Shown here: one piece after another, positions 8,245 through 15,929 of the stretch | How positions within the stretch are numbered: the stretch's first letter is position 1 | Layout: every line of letters starts with the position of its first letter | NCBI RefSeq assembly: GCF_013032005.1 | Contig: NZ_WQBE01000001.1 | Coordinates: forward strand, 1,096,811 to 1,160,810 | Length of the DNA stretch: 64,000 nt | Direction: 5' to 3' | Source of the DNA: Ruegeria atlantica | GTDB taxonomy: Bacteria; Pseudomonadota; Alphaproteobacteria; Rhodobacterales; Rhodobacteraceae | Notes under the pieces: model-generated | Told to the model about the DNA's origin: nothing | The model's database searches: none | The model's input: the letters and a program-made list of their open reading frames with translations, nothing else | Translations under genes and position numbers: made by a program

Positions 8245-8302
8245 TGCGCGGAACTCGGATTTCTGGCATCACTCAGACAGTCACATTGAACGAGGCACCG
8301 TC

Positions 8303-8761
8303 ATGCGCACGCTTTTGGGTTTGCTCTGTCTTCTCGCCCTACCTGTCCGGGCCGAGGAACCATTGTCGGGTTGGGCAGTGTATCCAACCGTCAAAAGCTA
8401 TGAAGAACTGGTCGCGGATACGAAGGCTGCGGTGAAGGAAAACGGGTTGATCGTGGTCACGCAGGCTGGTCCGACCAAGGCGGCTGCGGCGCGTGGCATC
8501 ACTATACCCGGCAATCTGGTGATCGGTGCCTTCAACAACGACTATGCCGTGCGCGTTCTGGAAACCTCTGTCAGTGCAATGATCGAAGCGCCGATTCGTT
8601 TTTACGTAACTGAGAACGACGACGGCACCGCCACCCTGTCCTACAAAACGCCCAGCTTTGTCTTTGCCCCCTATGTGTACGAGGGCGGAGAGCCTTTGCG
8701 CGATATTGCCCAAGAACTTGACACAAAGTTTCAGTCAGTGGCGGAAACCGCAGCCAAATAG
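8303..8761 (+). CDS. Secreted DUF302 domain protein
   Basis: A 152-residue protein with a clear signal peptide (MRTLLGLLCLLALPVRA, cleavage near residue 17). It is followed by a DUF302 domain, recognisable from KSYEELVADTKAAVKENG, PGNLVIGAFNNDYAVRVLE and APIRFYVTENDDG. The domain's function is not established; it is a small alpha/beta fold common in exported bacterial proteins. The ATG at 8303 starts the signal peptide and has GAGG at 8292-8295; an in-frame extension to 8240 would bury it. It is divergent from the DUF1636 gene and is separated by about 80 bp from the ThDP enzyme, so it may be transcribed with either or alone. Confidence 0.85.
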   Translation: MRTLLGLLCLLALPVRAEEPLSGWAVYPTVKSYEELVADTKAAVKENGLIVVTQAGPTKAAAARGITIPGNLVIGAFNNDYAVRVLETSVSAMIEAPIRFYVTENDDGTATLSYKTPSFVFAPYVYEGGEPLRDIAQELDTKFQSVAETAAK

Positions 8762-8840
8762 TCACACTGACGTGAACCTGCTTGCGTCTGGCTACGTCCT
8801 CCGCAATCTGCTGAGCAACGAAAACTTCGGAGCATAACGA

Positions 8841-10460
8841 ATGCAGGACCTCTCCCCCCGCGCGGCTGACCTTTTGGCCCAAAGACTATACGAGGCCGGA
8901 TGCCGCCACGCTTTTGGCATGCCAGGCGGAGAGGTTCTGACGCTGGTGGATGCTCTGGAACAGGTTGGGATCACCTTTCACCTGACCAAACACGAAAACG
9001 CCGCCGGCTTCATGGCAGAGGCTGTCCACCACCGTGATGGCGCACCTGCCATTCTGGTGGCCACTCTGGGCCCCGGCGCGATGAATGGAATCAACGTTGT
9101 TGCCAACGCGCTGCAAGACCGGGTGCCGATGATCGTTCTGACCGGCTGTGTCGATGCGGATGAGGCACTGACCTATACTCATCAGGTGATGGATCACGCG
9201 CAGGTTTACCGCTCGATCACCAAGGGCACGTTCACGCTGACGGCCCAGGGCGCAGACGTGGTTGCTGACAGAGCGGTTTCGCTGGCCACACAGCCCCGCC
9301 CCGGTCCGGTTCATATCGACGTGCCGATCTCGGTCGCGGACACGCGCGTATCCGGGAGTAAACGCCGCCGTCTGGTCAAACCCGCTGCGGTCGCGCCCGA
9401 AGGGAACTGTGTTGAGAAAGCCCGCCGCTGGGTGACCGAGGCCGAACGCCCCATCGCGATCGTGGGTCTGGACGTGCTTTATGACGACTCGCGCAATGTG
9501 GTGCAGGCGTTTCTTGAACATTTCAACATCCCCTTCGTGACCACGTACAAAGCTAAGGGCGTCGTGCCCGAGGATCATCCATTGTGCCTGGGCGGCGCAG
9601 GTTTGTCGCCCTTGGCCGACAAGCATCTGGTGCCGTTGGTCAAACAATCCGATCTGGTGTTGTGTCTGGGGTATGACCCGATCGAAATGCGCCCTGGCTG
9701 GCGCGAGATCTGGGACCCCGAGGAAAAGCGAGTCATCGATATCTCGGCCGTCGTCAACGATCATTACATGCATCAAGCCGGGTTGAATCTGGTCGCCCAC
9801 ACGGGCGCCACGCTAGAAGCCATCGCCAAGGGGAACCCCGCCCGCGCGACGTGGCCGGGTGGTGAACCCGCGCAGGTTAAAGCCGCACTGGCGCAGGCCT
9901 TCCCCGCGGATGATGACTGGGGCCCGGCGGCCGTGATCGCCGAATCCCGCGCCGCCCTGCCCGCTGATACGCTGGCCACCGCTGACAGCGGCGCGCATCG
10001 CATCCTGCTGAGCCAGATGTGGGAGTGCCACGAAGAACGCGGGCTGATCCAATCCTCGGCCCTGTGTACCATGGGCTGCGCCGTACCGATGGCCATTGGT
10101 CTGAAACTGGCTGAGCCTGACCGCCCGGTCATCAGTTTCTCGGGCGATGCTGGTTTTCTGATGGTTGCCGGAGAGCTGTCGACCGCAGCCGAGATGGGCT
10201 GCAATCCGATTTTTCTGGTCTTTGTCGACGCCAGTCTTGCGCTGATCGAGTTGAAACAGCGCCAGCGTCAGATGGGCAATATGGGCGTGGATTTCGACCG
10301 CCACGACTTTGCCGCCATGGGGCAAGCCTTTGGTGGCTATGGACATACCGTCCGCAACCGCGCAGAACTGCGGTCGGCGCTGGAGCAGGCGGTCAAAGCC
10401 GACCGCTTTACCGTCATCGCTGCAGAAATCGAGCGTGGAGGATATGATGGCCGGATCTGA
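8841..10460 (+). CDS. Thiamine diphosphate-dependent enzyme, acetolactate synthase-like
   Basis: A 539-residue protein with the three-domain plan of ThDP enzymes: an N-terminal PYR domain with the catalytic Glu in TKHENAAGF (about residue 52), a central domain (about 190-320), and a C-terminal PP domain with SGDAGFLM near residue 434. The best family match is acetolactate-synthase-like decarboxylases and ligases; no regulatory subunit gene is next to it, so true biosynthetic IlvB is unlikely. The metal site is unusual: the GDG motif reads GDA, and the Asn normally found about 25 residues later is Val followed by Asp (VFVDASL). Its last bases overlap a CoA-transferase gene, which suggests a catabolic pathway acting on a CoA ester or 2-oxo acid. 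The substrate is unknown. Confidence 0.85.
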   Translation: MQDLSPRAADLLAQRLYEAGCRHAFGMPGGEVLTLVDALEQVGITFHLTKHENAAGFMAEAVHHRDGAPAILVATLGPGAMNGINVVANALQDRVPMIVLTGCVDADEALTYTHQVMDHAQVYRSITKGTFTLTAQGADVVADRAVSLATQPRPGPVHIDVPISVADTRVSGSKRRRLVKPAAVAPEGNCVEKARRWVTEAERPIAIVGLDVLYDDSRNVVQAFLEHFNIPFVTTYKAKGVVPEDHPLCLGGAGLSPLADKHLVPLVKQSDLVLCLGYDPIEMRPGWREIWDPEEKRVIDISAVVNDHYMHQAGLNLVAHTGATLEAIAKGNPARATWPGGEPAQVKAALAQAFPADDDWGPAAVIAESRAALPADTLATADSGAHRILLSQMWECHEERGLIQSSALCTMGCAVPMAIGLKLAEPDRPVISFSGDAGFLMVAGELSTAAEMGCNPIFLVFVDASLALIELKQRQRQMGNMGVDFDRHDFAAMGQAFGGYGHTVRNRAELRSALEQAVKADRFTVIAAEIERGGYDGRI

Positions 10461-11631
10461 GGGACCGCTGAAAGGCGTCAAGGTGCTGGATCTCAGCCGC
10501 ATTCTGGCTGGGCCAACCTGTACGCAGCTGCTGGGCGATTTGGGCGCCAACGTAATCAAGATCGAAAACCCGGCCAGTGGCGGCGATGATACCCGGCAAT
10601 GGGGCCCTCCTTACGTTGAAGACGCTCAGGGCAGCCGCTCGGACCTGAGTGCGTATTTCATGTCGGCCAACCGCAACAAGAAATCCGTCGCCATCGACAT
10701 CACTACGCCCGAAGGCCAGGCTGAAATCAAACGGCTGGCATCGCATGCCGATATCCTGATCGAGAATTTCAAACCCGGCGGGCTGGCGAAATACGGGCTG
10801 GATTACGCCACGCTATCGCCGGAGTTCCCGAGCCTCGTCTATTGCTCGATCTCGGGCTATGGCCAGACCGGGCCGAATGCGTCCAAGCCCGGCTATGACC
10901 TGATGGCGCAAGGTTATGGCGGGATCATGTCGCTGACCGGCGACCCCGAAGGCGCACCGATGAAGGTGGGTGTTGGCATCGCTGATGTGATGTGCGGAAT
11001 GTATGCCTGCGTTGGCATTCTAGCCGCTCTGCGCCACCGGGATCAAACCGGCGAAGGCCAGCAGATCGACCTGGCATTGGTCGACTCACAAGTTGCCTGG
11101 TTGATCAATGAGGGCGTCAATTACCTGACCTCGGGCAATGTTCCGCAACGGCGGGGCAACGGGCATCCCAACATTGTGCCTTATGACGTTTACGAAACCT
11201 CGGATGGCCATGTGATTCTGGCCGTGGGCAATGACGGACAGTTCCGCCGTTTCTGCGACTTTATCGGGCGGCCCGAGCTGGCCGATGATCCGCGCTTTGC
11301 CACCAACCCGGCGCGCCTGGAAAGCCGCGACGCTTTGAACGCAGTTCTGCGCCCGGCGGTTCAAGCCTATGACACTGCCACCGTCATCGCCGAGCTGGAA
11401 GACCGCAAAGTACCCGTCGGCCCGGTGCGGACTTTGGATCAGGTTTTTGCCTCGGATCAGGTCGCGGCTCGGCAAATGCAGATCGCCATGCAGGCGGCAC
11501 CGGGGTCGGTGCAGCTGATCGGGAATCCGCTGAAATTGTCACGCACTCCGGTCACCTATCGCGCTGCCCCGCCCGAATTCGGGGCGGACACTCAGGCCGT
11601 TTTGAACGCCAAAAATCCATTCGAAGATTGA
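10447..11631 (+). CDS. Class III CoA-transferase (CaiB/BaiF family)
   Basis: A 394-residue protein with all class III CoA-transferase marks: GVKVLDLSRILAGP at the N-terminus, LGADVIKIE-like LGANVIKIENP, the FKPGGLAKYGLDYATL segment, SGYGQTGP, and the catalytic Asp in KPGYDLMAQG (about residue 155). These enzymes move CoA between acids. ATG 10447 is preferred over ATG 10444 because GGAGG at 10437-10441 then has normal spacing. It overlaps the ThDP enzyme by 14 bases, so the two are co-translated. Substrate cannot be told from sequence; succinyl-CoA or a short dicarboxyl donor is common in the family. A terminator follows. Confidence 0.9.
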   Translation: MAGSEGPLKGVKVLDLSRILAGPTCTQLLGDLGANVIKIENPASGGDDTRQWGPPYVEDAQGSRSDLSAYFMSANRNKKSVAIDITTPEGQAEIKRLASHADILIENFKPGGLAKYGLDYATLSPEFPSLVYCSISGYGQTGPNASKPGYDLMAQGYGGIMSLTGDPEGAPMKVGVGIADVMCGMYACVGILAALRHRDQTGEGQQIDLALVDSQVAWLINEGVNYLTSGNVPQRRGNGHPNIVPYDVYETSDGHVILAVGNDGQFRRFCDFIGRPELADDPRFATNPARLESRDALNAVLRPAVQAYDTATVIAELEDRKVPVGPVRTLDQVFASDQVAARQMQIAMQAAPGSVQLIGNPLKLSRTPVTYRAAPPEFGADTQAVLNAKNPFED

Positions 11632-11650
11632 AACACTGTGTCCGTTTCGG

Positions 11651-11692
11651 CGGCATGTTGCTGAAACATGCCGTTGAATCGGCGGTTTTTTT
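11651..11692 (+). terminator. Terminator region with two overlapping hairpins
   Basis: CGGCATGTT (11651-11659) pairs with AACATGCCG (11665-11673). The last bases of that arm also form GCCG-TTGAAT-CGGC (11670-11683), which is followed by GG and seven T (11686-11692). The second hairpin has the U-tract and is the likely terminator for the CoA-transferase transcript; the first may be a stabilising or competing stem. Confidence 0.75.
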
Positions 11693-11812
11693 CACGTTTT
11701 ACACACACGGCTTTTCACCAATTCGAGAGCAGAGGCGATACTGATACGACGCCGTCAGAGTCTCTGCTACATCGAATAGTGTAGAAAATTAAAATTGGAT
11801 CGGACCAATCGC

Positions 11813-13183
11813 ATGAAACAGGATGTTTTCGGACAGATGAACACCCTCAGCCATTCGGCAAGCGTCGAGGCGTGGAACGGTGTTCTGCTTGGGTTCATGG
11901 CGCATGCGGCCATTACTCCGCAACATCTGGGCAAGGTGCTGGAGCTTGAGCCCGACTTTGCCCTGGGTCACGCCATCAAGGGGCTGTTCATGGTTCTGCT
12001 GGGCCGGCGTGAGATGACGGCGGTCGCGGTCGAGGCCCTGTCAGAGGCCAAAGCCGCGATGGAACGGCAACCGATCTCTGAACGTGAGCGCATGTATGTC
12101 GAGGCGCTTGGCCTGTATCTGGAAGATCTGCCCTCGCAGGCGATTCAAAAATTTGAGCAGATTCTGCGCTCCCATCCGCAGGATACTCTGGCGATGAAAC
12201 TCAGCCACGCAACCCGGTTCGTTCTAGGTGACCCGACCGGTATGCGCCGGTCAATCGAGCGGGTCTTGGCCGCTTATGAACCGGATCACCCAGGACGTGG
12301 CTATCTTCTGGGCTGTCACGCTTTCGCGTTGGAGGAAACGGGCGAATACCAAAAGGCCGAGATTGCCGGACGCCAAGCCCTTTGGATGGTTTCGGATGAT
12401 GCCTGGGGTCTGCATGCGGTGGCCCACGTGCACGAGATGCAGGGCAATGCGCAATTGGGTCTGGACTGGTTGGCCGGACGCGAGGACGCTTGGACCCATT
12501 GCAACAACTTCCGCTATCACGTCTGGTGGCACAAGGCACTGATGCATCTGGACCTGGGTCAGGTAGACCAGGTGATGGAGCTGTACGATACCCACGTTCG
12601 CCAGGACAAAACGGACGATTACCGCGATATCTCGAACGCGACCTCACTGCTGTCGCGCCTAGAGCTGGAAGGCGTCGACGTAGGCAATCGCTGGGAAGAG
12701 CTGGCCGATCTCAGCGCGGCCCGGACCGAGGATGGCTGCGTGGTCTTCGCCGACCTTCACTATCTGCTGGCATTGACTGGTGATAACCGCAACGAAGCGA
12801 CCAGCAAGATGTTGCAGCGCATCCAGAAAGACGCGCAACGCAATCAAGGCGATACTCCGGTCCGCATGTCCGACCCGGGTATTGCAGCCTCCAAAGGGCT
12901 TGAGGCTTTTGGTGAGGGGCAGTACGCCGCCGCATTCGACTTTTTGTCGAGCGCGCGCAATGGCATGCAACTGGTAGGTGGCAGCCACGCCCAACGTGAT
13001 GTATTCGAGCGCATCACCATTGATTCGGGCCTGCGCGCGGGCCGTCTGGATGCTGTCGAGCGCATCTTGGACGATCGCCGCGCCAAACGGGCCGGAGGCG
13101 AGGACAATTACGCACTTGCGCGCCGCGCATTGATCGACGCGGCCCGCGACAACGGAGACGCACAAAGCGTCCCGGCTGAATAA
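11813..13183 (+). CDS. TPR protein of the TTC38-like family
   Basis: A 456-residue soluble protein. The N-terminal part reads VEAWNGVLLGFMAHAA...LGKVLELEPDFALGHAIKG, the start of the TTC38-like tetratricopeptide family. Further TPR-like helices follow (QAIQKFEQILRSHPQDTLAMKL, YLLGCHAFALEETGEYQKAE, AVAHVHEMQGN). The HVWWHKALMHLDLG segment near residue 245 is also typical. No enzymatic motif is visible; the family is presumed to hold protein or ligand contacts. ATG 11813 is used; an in-frame TTG lies 18 bases upstream. The gene ends 32 bp before opgC on the same strand, so it may be part of the opg operon, which is an unusual partner. Confidence 0.85.
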   Translation: MKQDVFGQMNTLSHSASVEAWNGVLLGFMAHAAITPQHLGKVLELEPDFALGHAIKGLFMVLLGRREMTAVAVEALSEAKAAMERQPISERERMYVEALGLYLEDLPSQAIQKFEQILRSHPQDTLAMKLSHATRFVLGDPTGMRRSIERVLAAYEPDHPGRGYLLGCHAFALEETGEYQKAEIAGRQALWMVSDDAWGLHAVAHVHEMQGNAQLGLDWLAGREDAWTHCNNFRYHVWWHKALMHLDLGQVDQVMELYDTHVRQDKTDDYRDISNATSLLSRLELEGVDVGNRWEELADLSAARTEDGCVVFADLHYLLALTGDNRNEATSKMLQRIQKDAQRNQGDTPVRMSDPGIAASKGLEAFGEGQYAAAFDFLSSARNGMQLVGGSHAQRDVFERITIDSGLRAGRLDAVERILDDRRAKRAGGEDNYALARRALIDAARDNGDAQSVPAE

Positions 13184-13215
13184 CAAAAACAAAGACCAAG
13201 AAGGACAGAACACGT

Positions 13216-14433
13216 ATGGCGACTGCATCGCCCGCTTCTGATTTTGCGCCTGTGGCCGCCTCGGCGGCCGCCCCTGCCCGTGTGCGTGATCCGCGCCTGG
13301 ATTTTTACCGCGGCATCGCGATGTTCATCATCCTGATCGCACATATCCCCAATGACCCCTGGGCAAAATGGATCCCCGCGCGGTTCGGCTTTTCCGACGC
13401 GACCGAAATTTTCGTGTTCTGTTCCGGCATGGCTTCGGCCATCGCCTTCGGCGGGGCGTTCCTGCGCAAGGGCTGGTGGTTGGGCACCGCCCGCGTGGCG
13501 TTCCGCATCTGGCAGGTCTACTGGGCACATATCGCATTGTTCTTCTTTGTCGCCATGTCCATGGCCGCGCTGAATGAAAGCGGATTGTTCGAGAAAAACT
13601 ATATCTCTTCGCTGAATCTGCAGCATTTCTTTAACGATCCTGCACCGCAGATCGTCGGGCTGTTCACCCTGACCTACGTACCCAATTACTTCGATATCCT
13701 GCCGATGTATCTGGTGGTTCTGGCGATGATGCCGCTGGTCATGGGCCTGTCACGGATTGGGTTCTGGGCGGTTGCCTTGGCCTCAGTCACGCTGTGGCTC
13801 GTGGCGCAGACCGACGTTCTGGACTTGCCGGCCGAGCCGTGGTCGGATCGACAGTGGTTCTTCAACCCCTTTGGCTGGCAGCTGCTGTTCTTCACCGGCT
13901 TTGCTTTCATGCGCGGCTGGATTCCCGCCCCCCCGGTCTCGAAAACGCTGATCTGGGCAGCGGCGCTGTTCCTGATCTTCTCGATGCCGTTTGGCTCATG
14001 GAAAGTGTTCACCTGGATCAACGCAGCAGCCCCCGATCTGGCCGACGAAATCCGAAAAGTTTGGCCCGTTACGAAAGAGTTCCGCGACAAGACCGATTTT
14101 GGCCTGTTCCGGTATCTGCACTTCCTGTCGCTGGCCTATCTGGGCTGGGTCGTTGCGGGAGAACACGGCCATCGCCTGATCGCCACCGGTCACGGCGCGG
14201 CGGCCAAAATTTGGCAATTCCTGCTGACCGTGATCACCAAAGTCGGGCAGCAATCGCTGGCGGTTTTCGTTTTTTCCATGGCAGCAGCACGGCTTATCGG
14301 CGTCGGACTGGACCTGAGTGGGCGGGATGTTGCCAGTGTGTTCATCGCTAACATGATTGGCTTTGCGATGATCATCGGGGTGGCATACATGGCCGCTTGG
14401 TTCAAATCACAACCTTGGAAGTCAAAGAAATGA
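13216..14433 (+). CDS. opgC: OpgC, osmoregulated periplasmic glucan modification protein
   Basis: A 405-residue polytopic membrane protein with about ten hydrophobic helices. It starts its core with VRDPRLDFYRGIAMFIILIAHIP and ATEIFVFCSGMASAIAFGG, the signature of the alphaproteobacterial OpgC family. These proteins transfer succinyl groups from the cytoplasm to periplasmic glucans. A low-complexity Ala/Pro-rich stretch of about 25 residues precedes the first helix. AAGGACAG precedes the ATG. The stop overlaps the ATG of opgG (ATGA at 14430-14433). The order opgC-opgG-opgH is the arrangement known in Rhodobacter, which supports the function. Confidence 0.9.
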   Translation: MATASPASDFAPVAASAAAPARVRDPRLDFYRGIAMFIILIAHIPNDPWAKWIPARFGFSDATEIFVFCSGMASAIAFGGAFLRKGWWLGTARVAFRIWQVYWAHIALFFFVAMSMAALNESGLFEKNYISSLNLQHFFNDPAPQIVGLFTLTYVPNYFDILPMYLVVLAMMPLVMGLSRIGFWAVALASVTLWLVAQTDVLDLPAEPWSDRQWFFNPFGWQLLFFTGFAFMRGWIPAPPVSKTLIWAAALFLIFSMPFGSWKVFTWINAAAPDLADEIRKVWPVTKEFRDKTDFGLFRYLHFLSLAYLGWVVAGEHGHRLIATGHGAAAKIWQFLLTVITKVGQQSLAVFVFSMAAARLIGVGLDLSGRDVASVFIANMIGFAMIIGVAYMAAWFKSQPWKSKK

Positions 14434-15929
14434 ATTTTACACGTCGTGCATTTCTGGCCTCGACTTCGGCGCTTGCCTTTGCGCCTGCCACATTTGCCAC
14501 CGGCGGGGAAACCCCCTTTGACCGCAATGACGTCATCGCGATGGCCCGGGATCTTGCCAGCCGCCCCTATGCGGAACGCGAAATGGTGCCCCAGGAATGG
14601 CAGGACCTGACCTATCAGCAATACCGCTCGATCCGGTTCCGTCTGGACCGGGCGCTGTGGTTTGGAACCGAGACGCCCTTTAACGTCGATTTCTTCACAC
14701 CCGGCTTATACTTCCCGCGCACCGTCAAGGTGTCGACGGTCGAGGATGGTTTCGCAACGCCGGTCGCGTTTGATCTGAGCATGTTCGACAAATCCGAGGA
14801 TGTGCCTGAACTTCCGATCGACGACACGCTGGGCTTTTCCGGTTTGCGCCTACGCACCGAGATGCACCGCCCCGGCAAAACCGACGAGTTCTGCGTCTGG
14901 CAGGGTGCCAGCTATTTCCGCGCCATCGGCCTGCACGAGGTTTACGGCCTCTCCGCCCGTGGTCTGGCGCTGAAAACCGGCGATCCGGATGGTGAGGAAT
15001 TCCCTGAATTCATCCGCTTCTGGCTGGAGCGCCCAAAACCCGGCCAGCGTGACATGGTGGTTCACGCGCTGATGGACAGCCCCAGCGTGACAGGTGCCTA
15101 TCGGTTCAACGTCACCGCAGGCGCGGATTGCGTCATGGATATCGAGGCCACCCTGTTCCCGCGCGAAGAGCTAACACATGTCGGAATCGCGCCGGGCACT
15201 TCGATGTTCTTGTTCGACCAGACCAATCACAGCCGGTTCGACGATTTCCGCCCCGCCGTCCACGACAGCGACGGTCTGCTGATCCGCAACGGTGCCGGAG
15301 AAGTTTTGTGGCGACCGTTGGCGAACCCGACGCGTCTGCAGATTTCGTCCTTCGTTGACATGAACCCACGCGGGTTCGGCCTGATGCAGCGGAAACGCGA
15401 GTTCTCGGACTACGCGGATCTTGAGGCGAATTACCACAAACGCCCCGGTCTTTGGGTCGAACCGAAGGGCGACTGGGGCAAAGGTACTGTAACGCTGGTT
15501 GAGATTCCGGCAGATCAGGAAATCTATGACAACATCGTCGCCTATTGGCGCCCGATGGAGCCTTATGCAGCGGGCAGCCAGGTCGACCTGTCCTACCGTC
15601 TGATCTGGGGGGACGAGCCGCAGCGCACGCCGATGCCGCGCGTGATCAACACCGCCATGGGTGAAAACACCTTTGGAGAAGGGCGCCTGGCCGTCATCGA
15701 CTTTGAACCGTCTGAGTTGTTCGAAGACCCCGAGGCGATGACGATCTTCGTCAACTCACCCCACGCCGAAACGTCCGAGGGTGTGCTGCAACGCAACCCC
15801 GATACCGGCGGGCTGCGTCTGGCCTTTTCCTTCCAGCCGGGCGACCGGAACCACGTGGAACTGCGCGCGCAGTTGCTGAAAGACAAACAGCCTGCCTCTG
15901 AGGTCTGGCTCTACCGTTGGACCGTATGA
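14430..15929 (+). CDS. opgG: Periplasmic glucan biosynthesis protein OpgG (MdoG)
   Basis: A 499-residue exported protein. MNFTRRAFLASTSALAFAPATFA is a signal with a twin Arg, so export is probably through Tat. The mature part fits the MdoG/OpgG family: DLTYQQYRSIRFR, FFTPGLYFPRTVKV, GASYFRAIGLHEVYGLSARGLA and DFEPSELF. It acts in the periplasm on backbone or branches of osmoregulated glucans. ATG 14430 is chosen because it begins the signal peptide and overlaps the opgC stop; an in-frame codon at 14397 lies inside opgC. The stop overlaps the opgH start by four bases. Length is in the usual 500-residue range. Confidence 0.93.
   Translation: MNFTRRAFLASTSALAFAPATFATGGETPFDRNDVIAMARDLASRPYAEREMVPQEWQDLTYQQYRSIRFRLDRALWFGTETPFNVDFFTPGLYFPRTVKVSTVEDGFATPVAFDLSMFDKSEDVPELPIDDTLGFSGLRLRTEMHRPGKTDEFCVWQGASYFRAIGLHEVYGLSARGLALKTGDPDGEEFPEFIRFWLERPKPGQRDMVVHALMDSPSVTGAYRFNVTAGADCVMDIEATLFPREELTHVGIAPGTSMFLFDQTNHSRFDDFRPAVHDSDGLLIRNGAGEVLWRPLANPTRLQISSFVDMNPRGFGLMQRKREFSDYADLEANYHKRPGLWVEPKGDWGKGTVTLVEIPADQEIYDNIVAYWRPMEPYAAGSQVDLSYRLIWGDEPQRTPMPRVINTAMGENTFGEGRLAVIDFEPSELFEDPEAMTIFVNSPHAETSEGVLQRNPDTGGLRLAFSFQPGDRNHVELRAQLLKDKQPASEVWLYRWTV

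Noticed and set aside
8886..9800. 304-codon open frame on the minus strand
   Set aside because: It is the mirror of the ThDP enzyme in GC-rich DNA. The composition is that of a shadow frame (many His, Gln, Arg) and nothing is recognised.
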